DNA of 64,000 bases, taken from contig DASPRM010000004.1 of NCBI GenBank assembly GCA_035624455.1, forward strand, positions 1-64,000, given 5' to 3'. The notes beneath the pieces are model-generated. The model searched no databases, was not told where the DNA came from, and worked only from the letters and a program-made list of their open reading frames with translations. Below, one piece after another: positions 43,127-52,312 of this stretch. How positions within the stretch are numbered: the first letter of the stretch is position 1; each line of letters starts with the position of its first letter. The position numbers were made by a program, and so were the translations under genes. The stretch comes from Terriglobales bacterium (GTDB taxonomy: Bacteria; Acidobacteriota; Terriglobia; Terriglobales; Acidobacteriaceae).

Positions 43127-44281
43127 TCAGAAAGTCTTGACGTAATTTTTCCCGGGCAGTTGCTTCACTCTTCCCGACATCTCCAATTCAAATAGCGACG
43201 CGAAAATTTCCGATGAGGACATCGCGTCGGCCAAGCGTTCCACGATCTCGTCGATGTGCACCGCCTCGTCCGCCCGCAGCAGCTGAAATATCTTCCTCTC
43301 CTGCGGCGCTAACGATTCCTGCTCGAATAACGATGCCGTAGAACCGCCTTTGGTTGCGAAACCCGCCTCGGGCGCGAGTTGCAGCCGCAGATCTGGAGGG
43401 ATCTCTTCCCACACATCTTCCCAGGTTGCAGTGAGCTTCGCTCCCTGCTTGATGAGGGTGTTAGGTCCCCAGGAGTTCTTGTTGGTCACATTTCCGGGAA
43501 CGGCGAAAACTTCGCGGCCTTGCTCCAGTGCGCAACGTGCGGTAATGCGTGTGCCGCTGTATTCGCCCGCCTCAATCACCAGCACGCCGATCGAGAGCCC
43601 GCTGATAATGCGGTTGCGAATCGGAAAATTCTGCGGAGCTGCAAAGGTCCCCAACGGGAACTCAGAGATCAAAGCCCCACCCAGAGCCAGAATCTGCTCC
43701 GACAATTTCTGATTTTCGCGGGGATAAATGACGTCGACGCCGGTCCCAAAGACAGCTACGGTTTTACCCTTCGCCTCGATCGCGCCGCGGTGGGCTGCGC
43801 TGTCCACCCCCCGGGCCATGCCACTAATAATGATGATGCCGCGCGCCGCCAAGTCGCAGGAAAGCCGGGACGCCATGCCGATCCCGTAGGGCGTCGGATG
43901 CCGGGTTCCGATCACGGCAATTCCGGCTGATCCAATAATTCCCTTGTTTCCAATGACATACAGGCACACCGGTGGATCGTAGATCTGCCGGAGCGGCGAC
44001 GGATAGGCGTCGTCGGACAGCGTGATTATTTCGGCCCCCACCGCTGTTGCGCGTGCAACTTCCTCTTCCGCCTTAGCCAGCGATTCTCCGTTGAAGATCG
44101 CCTGCGCCGAAACCGGCTGCAGGCCAACAGCCTCCAACTCCGTAAGCGACGCGTGAAACACGCGGTCCGCATTGCCGAAGTGATCCACCAGATGCCGTGA
44201 GCGCGTTGCCCCAAGACCTGGCGTAAGTGCCAGCGCTAACCATTCCAGTTGCTGTGTCGTAGCGGGAGATGAAGTACTCAA
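43127..44281 (-). CDS. dprA: DNA-processing protein DprA
   Basis: Loads RecA on incoming single-stranded DNA in natural transformation; about 384 aa. The Rossmann-like core has 'IAVIGTRHPTPYGIGMASRL', 'IISGMARGVDSAAHRGAI', 'AVFGTGVDVIYPRENQKL' and 'GALISEFPLGTFAAPQNFP'. A C-terminal winged-helix (from about residue 325) begins 'ERKIFQLLRADEAVHIDEIV'. The start is uncertain: TTG 44281 has AGGA eight bases upstream; an ATG at 44368 would add 29 unlikely residues and overlap the mqnA promoter. It lies downstream of no other competence gene and upstream of topA on the same strand. Confidence 0.93.
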   Translation of the reverse strand: MSTSSPATTQQLEWLALALTPGLGATRSRHLVDHFGNADRVFHASLTELEAVGLQPVSAQAIFNGESLAKAEEEVARATAVGAEIITLSDDAYPSPLRQIYDPPVCLYVIGNKGIIGSAGIAVIGTRHPTPYGIGMASRLSCDLAARGIIIISGMARGVDSAAHRGAIEAKGKTVAVFGTGVDVIYPRENQKLSEQILALGGALISEFPLGTFAAPQNFPIRNRIISGLSIGVLVIEAGEYSGTRITARCALEQGREVFAVPGNVTNKNSWGPNTLIKQGAKLTATWEDVWEEIPPDLRLQLAPEAGFATKGGSTASLFEQESLAPQERKIFQLLRADEAVHIDEIVERLADAMSSSEIFASLFELEMSGRVKQLPGKNYVKTF

Positions 44282-44394
44282 CCGAATTTCCTGAGGGTCC
44301 GCCGGGAATTCACTAAACCTGGCGAATGTATCCGGCTGTTGTCCGCGCGTCAAGGAAGTACGTCGCATTCGCTTTGTTACAATGGACCGTTTTG

Positions 44395-45246
44395 ATGCGC
44401 CCGCTCCGGATCTCCGCGATCTCCTACCTGAATACTGCCCCTCTTATGTGGGATTTCCAACACAGCTCGGTGGGAAAAGATTTTGAGATCTCCTACACCA
44501 TTCCCTCGGCGTGCGCAGAAGCGCTGGCGACGGGCGTGGCTGACATAGGGATCATCCCCTCTGTCGTGTTCGCCACGATTCCGAATCTGCTGATCATTCC
44601 CGATGCAGCCATCGCCTCCAAACGGGCTGTGCGATCCATTTTGCTGATCTGCAAGAAGCCGCTGGAAGAAATTCGCACCGTTGCTGCTGACACTTCGTCC
44701 CGAACTTCGGTGGCGTTGGCCCAGATTCTGATGGGAAGGTTTTTTCCAACCGGGGCCGGAGTGCGCCGGGAATTCGTGCCCATGCCTCCAGATCTTGAGC
44801 TAATGCTGGCGGGATGTGATGCTGCATTGCTGATAGGGGATCGCGCACTGCAGGTGGGGCGCGAGCGATACCTGACCTACGACCTCGCGGAACAGTGGCA
44901 TCAGTTCACTGGCAAGCCGTTTGTGTTCGCTTTCTGGGCCATCCGGATGGCGGCTCTGTCTGAAGCGCATCCGCGCATGGAACTGGACTCGATTTTCAGC
45001 AGCTCTCGCGATCATGGCTTGGAGCCGCAGAATGTTGCCACCCTGGGCCGTGAATGGGCGCCCAAATTAGGGCTCACTCAGGAAAACGTGCACTCTTATT
45101 TGACCCAGAACATTCATTATTATCTGGATCGCGAGAACCTGGAAGGGCTGGAACTCTTCTACCGTTATGCGGCCGAGTGTGGTTTGATCGCCGCGCCTCC
45201 GACGGTTCGCTTCGTGGGCAGTGCCGCGTTTCGGATGTATGGATAG
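44395..45246 (+). CDS. mqnA: Chorismate dehydratase MqnA
   Basis: First enzyme of the futalosine route to menaquinone, converting chorismate to 3-enolpyruvyl-benzoate; 283 aa. Recognised by 'LRISAISYLNTAPLMWDF' at the N-terminus, 'DIGIIPSVVFATIPNLLIIP', 'DTSSRTSVALAQILM' and 'CDAALLIGDRAL' in a periplasmic-binding-protein-like fold. ATG 44395 is chosen because the conserved strand begins there; TACAAT at 44378-44383 may be its -10 box. It is divergent from dprA. Confidence 0.93.
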   Translation: MRPLRISAISYLNTAPLMWDFQHSSVGKDFEISYTIPSACAEALATGVADIGIIPSVVFATIPNLLIIPDAAIASKRAVRSILLICKKPLEEIRTVAADTSSRTSVALAQILMGRFFPTGAGVRREFVPMPPDLELMLAGCDAALLIGDRALQVGRERYLTYDLAEQWHQFTGKPFVFAFWAIRMAALSEAHPRMELDSIFSSSRDHGLEPQNVATLGREWAPKLGLTQENVHSYLTQNIHYYLDRENLEGLELFYRYAAECGLIAAPPTVRFVGSAAFRMYG

Positions 45247-45308
45247 GTTGGCTCTGAGCTCCTCGCCCAACTTAGTTCACGAACCTTCCACTCCAGAGCG
45301 GAAGCACC

Positions 45309-45911
45309 TTAGTCTGTCTTCCCCCGGCTGGCTGGCGGCACGATTCCGTTCATCCGCAGATACTCCACCATCTGTCCATAATGATCGTATGCGTGAGCAA
45401 CGCCGAATGTAGCCAGATTCAGGCGCGGCGATCTGCTGTGCTCCGGCACCTGCATCATGTTTTCAGGTGTCAAGCTGGCAGCTGCTCTGTGCCCCAGGGC
45501 AAAAGAATCGTTCAAGAACTTCATGATCTCCGCTTTGGTCTTCAAGTTCTCGGGACCGTTCCCGTCCTTCAAACCTTCGGGCAGCTTCTCGCCTGTAACC
45601 GGAGACCATATAAAGTAATTAGAAGCGGCAACATGCCGCACCTGCACAGCAAATGTGCGCACACCTTTGTAGTCGCTGCCGGGAATGTTCAAACTCTCAG
45701 GAGAGAAATTGAACTTATCTTCCGGCATGGCATCGGCGACGCCTACGATGAGCTTCTCAATGTTGCTGATTTGACGGTCCACCACCGACGCGACGGTTGG
45801 CGGCGGTTGCGTCTGAGGCGAACTCCCAGCCTGGCTGTTTGTCCCTTGTCCCATGAGCGTCACGGAAAAAATAAGCACTGCCGATACGAAGAAGAGTCGC
45901 ACTTGTTTCAT
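45309..45911 (-). CDS. Exported DinB-like four-helix protein
   Basis: Protein of 200 aa with a signal peptide ('VRLFFVSAVLIFSVTLMGQ'). The mature part is a DinB/YfiT-type helix bundle: 'QISNIEKLIVGVADAMPEDK' in helix 1, 'FAVQVRHVAASNYFIW' with the first candidate metal His, and 'FGVAHAYDHYGQMVEYLRM' with two more. DinB proteins bind a metal and include thiol-dependent transferases, but no specific reaction can be assigned. ATG 45911 starts the signal peptide. It converges with mqnA. Confidence 0.83.
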   Translation of the reverse strand: MKQVRLFFVSAVLIFSVTLMGQGTNSQAGSSPQTQPPPTVASVVDRQISNIEKLIVGVADAMPEDKFNFSPESLNIPGSDYKGVRTFAVQVRHVAASNYFIWSPVTGEKLPEGLKDGNGPENLKTKAEIMKFLNDSFALGHRAAASLTPENMMQVPEHSRSPRLNLATFGVAHAYDHYGQMVEYLRMNGIVPPASRGKTD

Positions 45912-46098
45912 TGGAGTAACCTTTCCCTGGCGGAGCCCGCAGGTTCCTGCCGTCGGCAAGCACCGGCTTTTGCTCCCCTTAGACGTAGGTTTGATTTGAA
46001 GGTTCTGGCAATTCTTTCAAACCATGACAAGCAGTGGTGCGCTTTCGCGGCTCTAGCGTCTACAATGAACCTGCGGGTTTCTTTACCCGGGAGTGGGG

Positions 46099-47145
46099 AT
46101 GTCGCTAACCAGACAACAAGCGCTCGAGATGTTCCGGTCTGACGACCTGATTGGCATCGGCATGGAAGCCGACCAGCAGCGGCGAAAGCTTCATCCCGAT
46201 GGCATCGTCAGCTACATCATCGACCGCAATATCAATTACACGAATTTCTGTACCGAGTACTGCACTTTTTGCGCGTTTTACCGTCCGCTGAAAGGCAAGC
46301 TGGCTGCCGAAGGCTACATCCTCGATTTTGAGACCATTTACGACAAAATCCGCGAGACCGTCGAGCTGGGGGGAACCGGCGTGTTGATGCAGGGCGGTCT
46401 GCATCCCGATCTGAAGATTGACTGGCACGAGCAGCTGTTGCGCGGCATCAAGCAGCTCTTTCCCAGAATTCATCTGCATTGTTATTCGGCTTCTGAGATC
46501 ATCGCCATCGCCGAGTACAGCGGGCTTACAATTGAGGACACTATTAGGCGTCTGCGCGACGCGGGCCTGGACTCCATCCCCGGCGGCGGAGCCGAAATTC
46601 TCGATGACGAAGTGCGTTATCGAATCGCCCGGCTGAAATGCCTCACTGAAGACTGGATTAACGTTCACCAAACCGCGCACAAGCTCGGCATGCGCACCAC
46701 CGCTACCATGATGTTTGGCGTCGGCGAGAGTTACGAGCATCGTGTAAATCACTTCCAAAGGTTGTACGAGCTTCAGGAGGAAACCGGCGGATTTACAGCC
46801 TTTATCCCCTGGAGTTTTCAGCCTAAGAATACCGCTATGGGCGGACGCCACTGGGATGAAGCTACCGCGGTCGAGTACTTGAAGGTTCTGGCGATCTCCC
46901 GTTTGTATCTGTCGAATTTCTTGAATGTGCAATCAAGCTGGGTGACCCAGGGACTGAAGGTTTGTCAGCTGGGCCTGCGGTTCGGCGGCAACGATGTCGG
47001 TTCGGTGATGCTCGAAGAAAACGTGGTGAAGGCAGCAGGAACGAGCAACTGCACCACCGAAGAAGAGCTGCGTCGGATCATCCGCGATGCCGGCTTTCGC
47101 CCGGTGCAACGCGATACGCTATACAGAACGTATTTCCTGAATTGA
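46099..47145 (+). CDS. mqnC: Cyclic dehypoxanthine futalosine synthase MqnC (radical SAM)
   Basis: Radical SAM enzyme of menaquinone synthesis by the futalosine pathway; 348 aa. The [4Fe-4S] motif is 'CTEYCTFCAF' (CxxxCxxC, about residues 53-60) after 'DRNINYTNF'. 'GVLMQGGLHPDLKIDWHEQL', 'DSIPGGGAEIL' and 'TATMMFGVGE' are family signatures shared with MqnE and CofH; 'IPWSFQPKNTAM' and length favour MqnC. ATG 46099 follows a GGGAG-rich stretch; an upstream GTG at 46093 is less likely. TACAAT near 46061 may be the -10 box. Confidence 0.93.
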   Translation: MSLTRQQALEMFRSDDLIGIGMEADQQRRKLHPDGIVSYIIDRNINYTNFCTEYCTFCAFYRPLKGKLAAEGYILDFETIYDKIRETVELGGTGVLMQGGLHPDLKIDWHEQLLRGIKQLFPRIHLHCYSASEIIAIAEYSGLTIEDTIRRLRDAGLDSIPGGGAEILDDEVRYRIARLKCLTEDWINVHQTAHKLGMRTTATMMFGVGESYEHRVNHFQRLYELQEETGGFTAFIPWSFQPKNTAMGGRHWDEATAVEYLKVLAISRLYLSNFLNVQSSWVTQGLKVCQLGLRFGGNDVGSVMLEENVVKAAGTSNCTTEEELRRIIRDAGFRPVQRDTLYRTYFLN

Positions 47146-47250
47146 GATCCGCGGACAGTCATGATTGCCTGTCCTCGACAGACCCAACCGCCCTTCAAGT
47201 AAAATGCATCGTTAGCTGCTGCAAGTCGATCTCTGTTTCCCGGGGACAAA

Positions 47251-48885
47251 TTGGTTTTTGCGCTCGCATTCTTGGCGTTTAGTGTGTTTGCCCAACCGAG
47301 GGGGATTGGGCACTGGGTCCGCACCCACGTACTCGATACGACCTTTCGCGGGCTATACCGTGCCAATGCCTTCGATATGGCGCTGTTGATCCCCTATTTC
47401 ATCGTTCTTATCCTGCTGGCGTTCTATGGTCTGCATCGCTATCAACTGGTCTACATGTATTACAAGAACCGCAGGAACAAGAAGACAGAGGCGACGCACA
47501 AATTCTCGGAGCTGCCTCTGATCACCATCCAGTTGCCTATTTTCAATGAACAGTTCGTGGTCGATCGCTTGGTGGACGCGATTTGCCGGCTTGAATATCC
47601 GCGCGAGAAGCTGGAAATTCAGGTACTCGACGACTCTACCGATGAGACGGTCGAAGTCGCACGCGGTGTCGTAGAGCGCTACGCTGCCATGGGTCACGCC
47701 ATCAGCCATATCCATCGCAGCAATCGTTCGGGCTACAAAGCCGGCGCGCTGCAGCACGGGATGCAACAAACCAGGGGAGAGCTGATCGCGATTTTCGATG
47801 CCGACTTCGTTCCTGCGGAAGACTGGCTCATGCGCGTTGTCCACTTTTTTGCCGACCCTGAGATCGGCATGGTCCAGACCCGCTGGACTCACCTGAATCG
47901 CCACTACTCGTTTCTTTCCGAAGTGGAAGCCATCCTTTTGGACGGCCACTTTGTCCTTGAGCACGGCGGACGTTCGCGCAGCAATCTTTTTTTCAACTTC
48001 AACGGCACCGCCGGAATGTGGCGTCGAAAGGCCATTGACGAAGCGGGCGGCTGGCAGCACGACACGCTCACGGAGGATACCGATCTCTCCTATCGAGCGC
48101 AGCTGAAGGGATGGAAATTTCTCTACCTGGAGGACGTGGAATGTCCCGCCGAGTTGCCGGTGGAAATGACCGCCTTCAAGACCCAGCAGGCGCGCTGGGC
48201 CAAAGGTCTGATTCAGTGCGCCCTCAAAGATCTTCCCCTGGTTTTGAAAAGCAATGCCCCGCGACGGGTCAAGATGGAAGCCTGGTATCACCTGACGGCA
48301 AATATCAGCTATCCGCTGATGATCGTGCTATCGACCTTGCTGCTGCCGGCCATGATTATTCGCTTTTACCAGGGCTGGTTTCAGATGCTCTACATCGACC
48401 TGCCGCTGTTTATGGCCTCGACGTTTTCGATTTCCAGCTTCTACCTCGTCTCCCAAAAGCAGCTCTTTCCTCGTACCTGGCTTCGCACATTCCTCTACCT
48501 GCCCTTCCTGATGGCTTTGGGCATCGGTTTGACTATCACCAACACCAAGGCAGTGCTGGAGGCGCTCTTCGGAAAACAGACGGCCTTTGCCCGGACTCCC
48601 AAGTACCGGGTGATCTCCAAGAGCGACAAGCCGCGCACCGGCAAATATCGCAAGCGTCTGGGATGGATTCCCTGGGCCGAGCTGGGAATCGGGACGTATT
48701 TTGCGGCTACGGTTTACTACGCCGTAATCAATGAGAATTACATTACGGTGCCTTTTCTCGCCCTTTTCGTCTTCGGCTACTGGTGCACCGGTCTGATGTC
48801 GCTGTTGCAGGGAAGATTCGAGCGATTCCTGGGCCGGGAAGCGCGTGAGCCACAGACGGCAAAGCCCTATCCTGTCGGCGTTTGA
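47251..48885 (+). CDS. Membrane-bound processive family 2 glycosyltransferase
   Basis: Inner-membrane glycosyltransferase of 544 aa, like cellulose-synthase-type enzymes. One transmembrane helix (about residues 45-63) precedes the catalytic domain with 'ITIQLPIFNEQFVVDRLVDA', 'VLDDSTDET', the DxD motif in 'AIFDADFVPAEDWLM', 'TLTEDTDLSYRAQLKGW' and the processivity motif 'QQARWAKG'. About four to six helices follow (about 350-520). No PilZ domain, co-polymerase or export gene is adjacent, so the polymer is unknown; a mannan- or glucan-type glycan is possible. Start is TTG 47251 after GGGGA. Confidence 0.9.
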   Translation: MVFALAFLAFSVFAQPRGIGHWVRTHVLDTTFRGLYRANAFDMALLIPYFIVLILLAFYGLHRYQLVYMYYKNRRNKKTEATHKFSELPLITIQLPIFNEQFVVDRLVDAICRLEYPREKLEIQVLDDSTDETVEVARGVVERYAAMGHAISHIHRSNRSGYKAGALQHGMQQTRGELIAIFDADFVPAEDWLMRVVHFFADPEIGMVQTRWTHLNRHYSFLSEVEAILLDGHFVLEHGGRSRSNLFFNFNGTAGMWRRKAIDEAGGWQHDTLTEDTDLSYRAQLKGWKFLYLEDVECPAELPVEMTAFKTQQARWAKGLIQCALKDLPLVLKSNAPRRVKMEAWYHLTANISYPLMIVLSTLLLPAMIIRFYQGWFQMLYIDLPLFMASTFSISSFYLVSQKQLFPRTWLRTFLYLPFLMALGIGLTITNTKAVLEALFGKQTAFARTPKYRVISKSDKPRTGKYRKRLGWIPWAELGIGTYFAATVYYAVINENYITVPFLALFVFGYWCTGLMSLLQGRFERFLGREAREPQTAKPYPVGV

Positions 48886-48989
48886 TCTCAGAGAGGGAAG
48901 GATGCTCTTTTCCTCTGGCCCGCTAAGCACTACAATGCCGCCCGGCTTTCCCCCAATTCACGATGATTCGGCCTCAATGGAGGTGTCTG

Positions 48990-49982
48990 ATGTCGTCGAA
49001 GCGAAGCTGTTGGTTGCTCTTACTTCCGGTTCTCCTTCTTGTTATTACAACCGGCTGTGGCGAGCACAGCGCTGATGAGCGCTATTACCTGGTTACCGTG
49101 AACACTCAAATTCCCTACTGGCAATCAGCGGCTGCAGGATTTCTCAAATCAGCCACCGAAATCAAGGTTCGGGCTGAGATCGCAGGACCAGACACCTACG
49201 ACGCTAAGGCTCAACAAGACGAGTTCAGGCGGATATTGGCAAAAAATCCGAAGCCCTCAGGGATTCTTATTTCCCTTGCCGATCCCCAATTCATGAAGGC
49301 CGATATCGATAATGCGATTGCGGCGGGGATCCCGGTGCTCACTATCGATTCAGACTCTCCAGCCAGCAAACGCCTTTTCTTTATTGGCACAAACAACTAC
49401 CAGGCCGGAATCCTGGGTGGCGAGATCGCGGCTAAGCAACTGCAGGGTAAAGGCACGGTCATCGTGTTCACCATGCCCAATCAGACCAACCTCGAGGATC
49501 GCTTACGCGGGTACCGGCAGGTGTTTGAGAAGTATCCTCAAATCAAAATTGCTCGCGTCGTGGACATTAAGGGCGACCCGCGCGTGGCCTTCGACGAAAC
49601 TCAAAAGGTGATCGACAGCAAGGAGAAGATCGATGGTTTTCTCTGTCTGGAAGCTCTGGCGGGGAAAGAAGTAGCCACCGTCATCAACAACAGTAAAACT
49701 GCCGGAAAAACCATTATCGCCATGGACACCGATGAAGCTACGCTGGACTGGGTGAAGAAAGGCGTCATCGCGGCTACTATCGCGCAACGGCCTTACACCA
49801 TGGGTTACTTCGGCCTGAAGATGCTGGATGACCTGCACCACGCGTATCCCACGCTGCCTTCGGTCTCCGGCTCCACAACTTCTCCACTTCCCGCTTTTGT
49901 GGACACCGGGGCGATCTTGATCGATAAGACGAATGTCGACAGCGTGATCCAGGCACAAGCTGCCAACAAGCCGGGTAAGTAA
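48990..49982 (+). CDS. Sugar ABC transporter substrate-binding lipoprotein (RbsB-like)
   Basis: Lipid-anchored binding protein of 330 aa. The signal sequence ends in a lipobox ('VLLLVITTGCGE', Cys at about residue 23). The periplasmic-binding fold is of the ribose/galactose type: 'NTQIPYWQSAAAGFLKSA', 'ILISLADPQFMKADIDNAI', 'AAGIPVLTIDSDSP', 'FIGTNNYQAGILGGEIAAKQL' and 'IAQRPYTMGYFGLKML'. GGAGG precedes ATG 48990. No cognate permease or ATPase is next to it, so it is an orphan binding protein or uses components elsewhere. The ligand is probably a sugar; this is inference. Confidence 0.9.
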   Translation: MSSKRSCWLLLLPVLLLVITTGCGEHSADERYYLVTVNTQIPYWQSAAAGFLKSATEIKVRAEIAGPDTYDAKAQQDEFRRILAKNPKPSGILISLADPQFMKADIDNAIAAGIPVLTIDSDSPASKRLFFIGTNNYQAGILGGEIAAKQLQGKGTVIVFTMPNQTNLEDRLRGYRQVFEKYPQIKIARVVDIKGDPRVAFDETQKVIDSKEKIDGFLCLEALAGKEVATVINNSKTAGKTIIAMDTDEATLDWVKKGVIAATIAQRPYTMGYFGLKMLDDLHHAYPTLPSVSGSTTSPLPAFVDTGAILIDKTNVDSVIQAQAANKPGK

Positions 49983-50054
49983 GCCGGTTCCTTACAAATC
50001 GCGATTGCTGCAGTGTTGCGACGCTAGCGCATCGGAGATGAAAAATTGCCGATG

Positions 50055-50060
50055 TATAAT
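50055..50060 (+). promoter_or_regulatory. Putative -10 box upstream of the M24 peptidase
   Basis: Perfect TATAAT located 34 bp before the TTG start at 50094. No convincing -35 box was found at the usual distance. Confidence 0.4.
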
Positions 50061-50093
50061 CCCGCGCATCTCCTGCTGTAACTGCGAGGCAGA

Positions 50094-51413
50094 TTGCGCA
50101 AGCCGCTGATCCCTGTTCTTCTTCTGATTACATCGCTGTTGTGGGCGATCGAGCGTCAGCCGAATGCGGATTACCGGGCTCGGCGCACTCGGCTCGCCGA
50201 GAAGGCTGAGGGTGCCTTCCTCGTTTTCGCGGCGACGGAAGCGCAAGGGCCCAATGCAGTTTATGGTTTTCGTCAGGACGACAACTTCTATTACTTAAGC
50301 GGATGGGCCGAGCCGGGGGCCGCAGTTCTCATCATCCCTGCGCACCCAGCAAGCGATTCAAGCCCGGCCCAGCCCTACAGTGAAATCCTGTTTCTTCCGG
50401 CTCATAATCCGATCCAGGAAAAATGGACTGGGGGCAAGCTGGGAGCAGACAACCGCCAAGCGGCGCAGGTTACAGGCTTTGATCGCGTAGAGACGCTCGA
50501 TCAACTGCGCGATGAGCTAATGCGACTTCTGCCCTCTGGCCGCAGCACGTTGTACGTCAACAAAGGGCCCATCTCCGACGCGTCGATAGAATGGCTGCAG
50601 CGCGCCAACGCGTTTCCCCCATATCTGTCTATCGCCGACATCGGACCCCTTCTTGCCGCCCTGCGTGTGGTGAAGGATGCCGGGGAGATCCGGCTGATCC
50701 GAGCGGCTACCGATGCTTCCGTAGCGGCTCATCAGGCAGCCATGAAGGCAGTGCGGCCGGGGCTCAACGAGCATGACATTTCCGCACTGATGCAGTACGA
50801 ATTTCAGAAGCGGGGCTGCGAAAGGCCAGCCTATGCACCGATTGTGGGTTCAGGCCCTGATTCCACGGTGCTGCACTACTCCAGGGACGACCGAGCGATA
50901 AAAGATGGAGACCTGGTACTAATGGATGTTGCCGGAGAGTACTCAATGTACGCCTCCGATATCACTCGTACCCTGCCTGCCAACGGCAAGTTCACTCCTC
51001 GGCAACGCGAGATCTATGACATCGTGCTGGGTGCGCAGGATGCCGCCGTCAGGGCATTTCAAGCCGGAAAGTCCAGCCTCGGCCGTGATGGTCCGGACTC
51101 GCTTTACCGGGTTGCCCTCGATTACATCAATAGCCATGGCAAAGACCTGCACGGTCATCCATTGGGCCCGTACTTCATCCACGGGCTCAGCCACCACGTA
51201 GGTCTGAATGTCCACGATGTAGGCGACACTTCCATCCCGCTCGACAAGGGCATGGTATTCACCATTGAACCCGGAATATACATTCCCGAGGAGAACCTCG
51301 GAGTCCGCATCGAGGATATCTTTTGGGTCGATGAGGGCGGCAGGCTGGTACGCTTGTCAGGAAACCTGGTACGGACAGCGGACGAAGTAGAGGCGGCGAT
51401 GGCGGCCAGGTAG
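50094..51413 (+). CDS. Exported M24-family aminopeptidase P-like metallopeptidase
   Basis: Predicted Xaa-Pro aminopeptidase, 439 aa. An N-terminal hydrophobic segment ('LIPVLLLITSLLWA') suggests export. An aminopeptidase-P N-terminal domain ('FRQDDNFYYLSGWAEPGAAV') precedes the pita-bread catalytic domain. The dinuclear metal ligands are Asp in 'VLMDVAGEY', Asp in 'SDITRTLP', His in 'SHHVGLNVHDVG', Glu in 'FTIEPGIYI' and Glu in 'VRIEDIFWV'. Start is TTG 50094; no ATG precedes the signal-like segment. It likely removes N-terminal residues before proline from peptides. Confidence 0.9.
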   Translation: MRKPLIPVLLLITSLLWAIERQPNADYRARRTRLAEKAEGAFLVFAATEAQGPNAVYGFRQDDNFYYLSGWAEPGAAVLIIPAHPASDSSPAQPYSEILFLPAHNPIQEKWTGGKLGADNRQAAQVTGFDRVETLDQLRDELMRLLPSGRSTLYVNKGPISDASIEWLQRANAFPPYLSIADIGPLLAALRVVKDAGEIRLIRAATDASVAAHQAAMKAVRPGLNEHDISALMQYEFQKRGCERPAYAPIVGSGPDSTVLHYSRDDRAIKDGDLVLMDVAGEYSMYASDITRTLPANGKFTPRQREIYDIVLGAQDAAVRAFQAGKSSLGRDGPDSLYRVALDYINSHGKDLHGHPLGPYFIHGLSHHVGLNVHDVGDTSIPLDKGMVFTIEPGIYIPEENLGVRIEDIFWVDEGGRLVRLSGNLVRTADEVEAAMAAR

Positions 51414-51485
51414 AGGGAATCGCCCTCTGCTCTAACCGCCCGGCTGAGGAGAATTCAGTACTGACTTTGGTATTCTATTCACGCA

Positions 51486-51659
51486 TTGATAATTAAATTC
51501 CTGTTTGCGGTCTGTGTGCTGAGTGGAGTGGCGCTGCTGTGGGCGTCAGCTTCGTTCTATCTCCGTATTCGCCACGAGATGTTTGAGTCCGATGCCATGC
51601 TGCGCAAAGCCCTTCAGGAGATCGAAGAGCAGCAGATGGTGAGCAGCGGCAGAGACTAG
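51486..51659 (+). CDS. Small predicted membrane protein
   Basis: A 57-aa frame from TTG 51486 to TAG. One hydrophobic helix ('FLFAVCVLSGVALLWASASF', about residues 5-24) is followed by a charged amphipathic tail rich in Glu and Gln ('LRKALQEIEEQQMVSS'). No Shine-Dalgarno sequence precedes the start, and a TATTCT about 15 bases upstream might be a -10 box, so translation could be leaderless. It ends 21 bp before bioY. No family is recognised; coding is plausible, not proved. Confidence 0.45.
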   Translation: MIIKFLFAVCVLSGVALLWASASFYLRIRHEMFESDAMLRKALQEIEEQQMVSSGRD

Positions 51660-51680
51660 TCGCGGAAAGGGGGAAACAGC

Positions 51681-52265
51681 ATGTCAAAGACAGCGGTGAG
51701 CGCTGCATCACGACCGTCGTCGGTGATCCTCAAACAGGTGGCGCTCGTGGTCGGAGCCAGCCTGTTTATGGCTGTGTGTGGACGGTTATCCATTCCTTTA
51801 CCTTTTACCCCTATTCCTCTGACATTAGCTAATTTCGGCGTGCTATTGATTGGATTGGTCTTGGGTGCGCGTCGAGGTTTTGCTGCCCTCGTGCTTTATC
51901 TGCTGGAAGGCGCGTCAGGTATGCCGGTGTTCAGCCCCGCCGGTCCGGGAGGAATTGCTCAGCTCTTTGGCCCGACTGGTGGCTACCTGATGGCTTACCC
52001 ATTTGTGGCCGCGCTGACGGGCTGGATCGCTCAAAGTGATGGGGCCAGTTTCTTACGAAACCTGGTTGCTTGTTGCGCAGGTGAGTTGGCGCTCTTTGCT
52101 TCCGGGATCGGTTGGCTGATGCTCCTGATCCACACGCCTTTCAGCAAGGCGGCCTATTTTGGCTTCTATCCATTCATTTTCGCAGAGGTTATCAAGATCC
52201 TATCTGCGGCAGCAATATCGTTGCGACTGAAGCGCAGCCCTATTATCGGGAGTTTCTTCAGCTAA
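51681..52265 (+). CDS. bioY: Biotin transporter BioY
   Basis: Membrane S-component for biotin uptake; 194 aa with about six transmembrane helices. Family hallmarks are 'RLSIPLPFTPIPLTLANFGV' (about residues 35-54), 'LVLGARRGFAALVLYLLEGA' and 'GMPVFSPAGPGGIAQLFGPT', followed by 'GGYLMAYPFVAALTGWI'. A purine-rich ribosome-binding region precedes ATG 51681. No ECF ATPase or BioMN is adjacent; BioY can work alone or with shared energising modules. mqnD follows 47 bp later and may be co-transcribed. Confidence 0.94.
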   Translation: MSKTAVSAASRPSSVILKQVALVVGASLFMAVCGRLSIPLPFTPIPLTLANFGVLLIGLVLGARRGFAALVLYLLEGASGMPVFSPAGPGGIAQLFGPTGGYLMAYPFVAALTGWIAQSDGASFLRNLVACCAGELALFASGIGWLMLLIHTPFSKAAYFGFYPFIFAEVIKILSAAAISLRLKRSPIIGSFFS

Positions 52266-52312
52266 GCTCCGGCCAGCGGGAGATTGCGAGAATCGCTCCG
52301 GGGAGACCGAAA

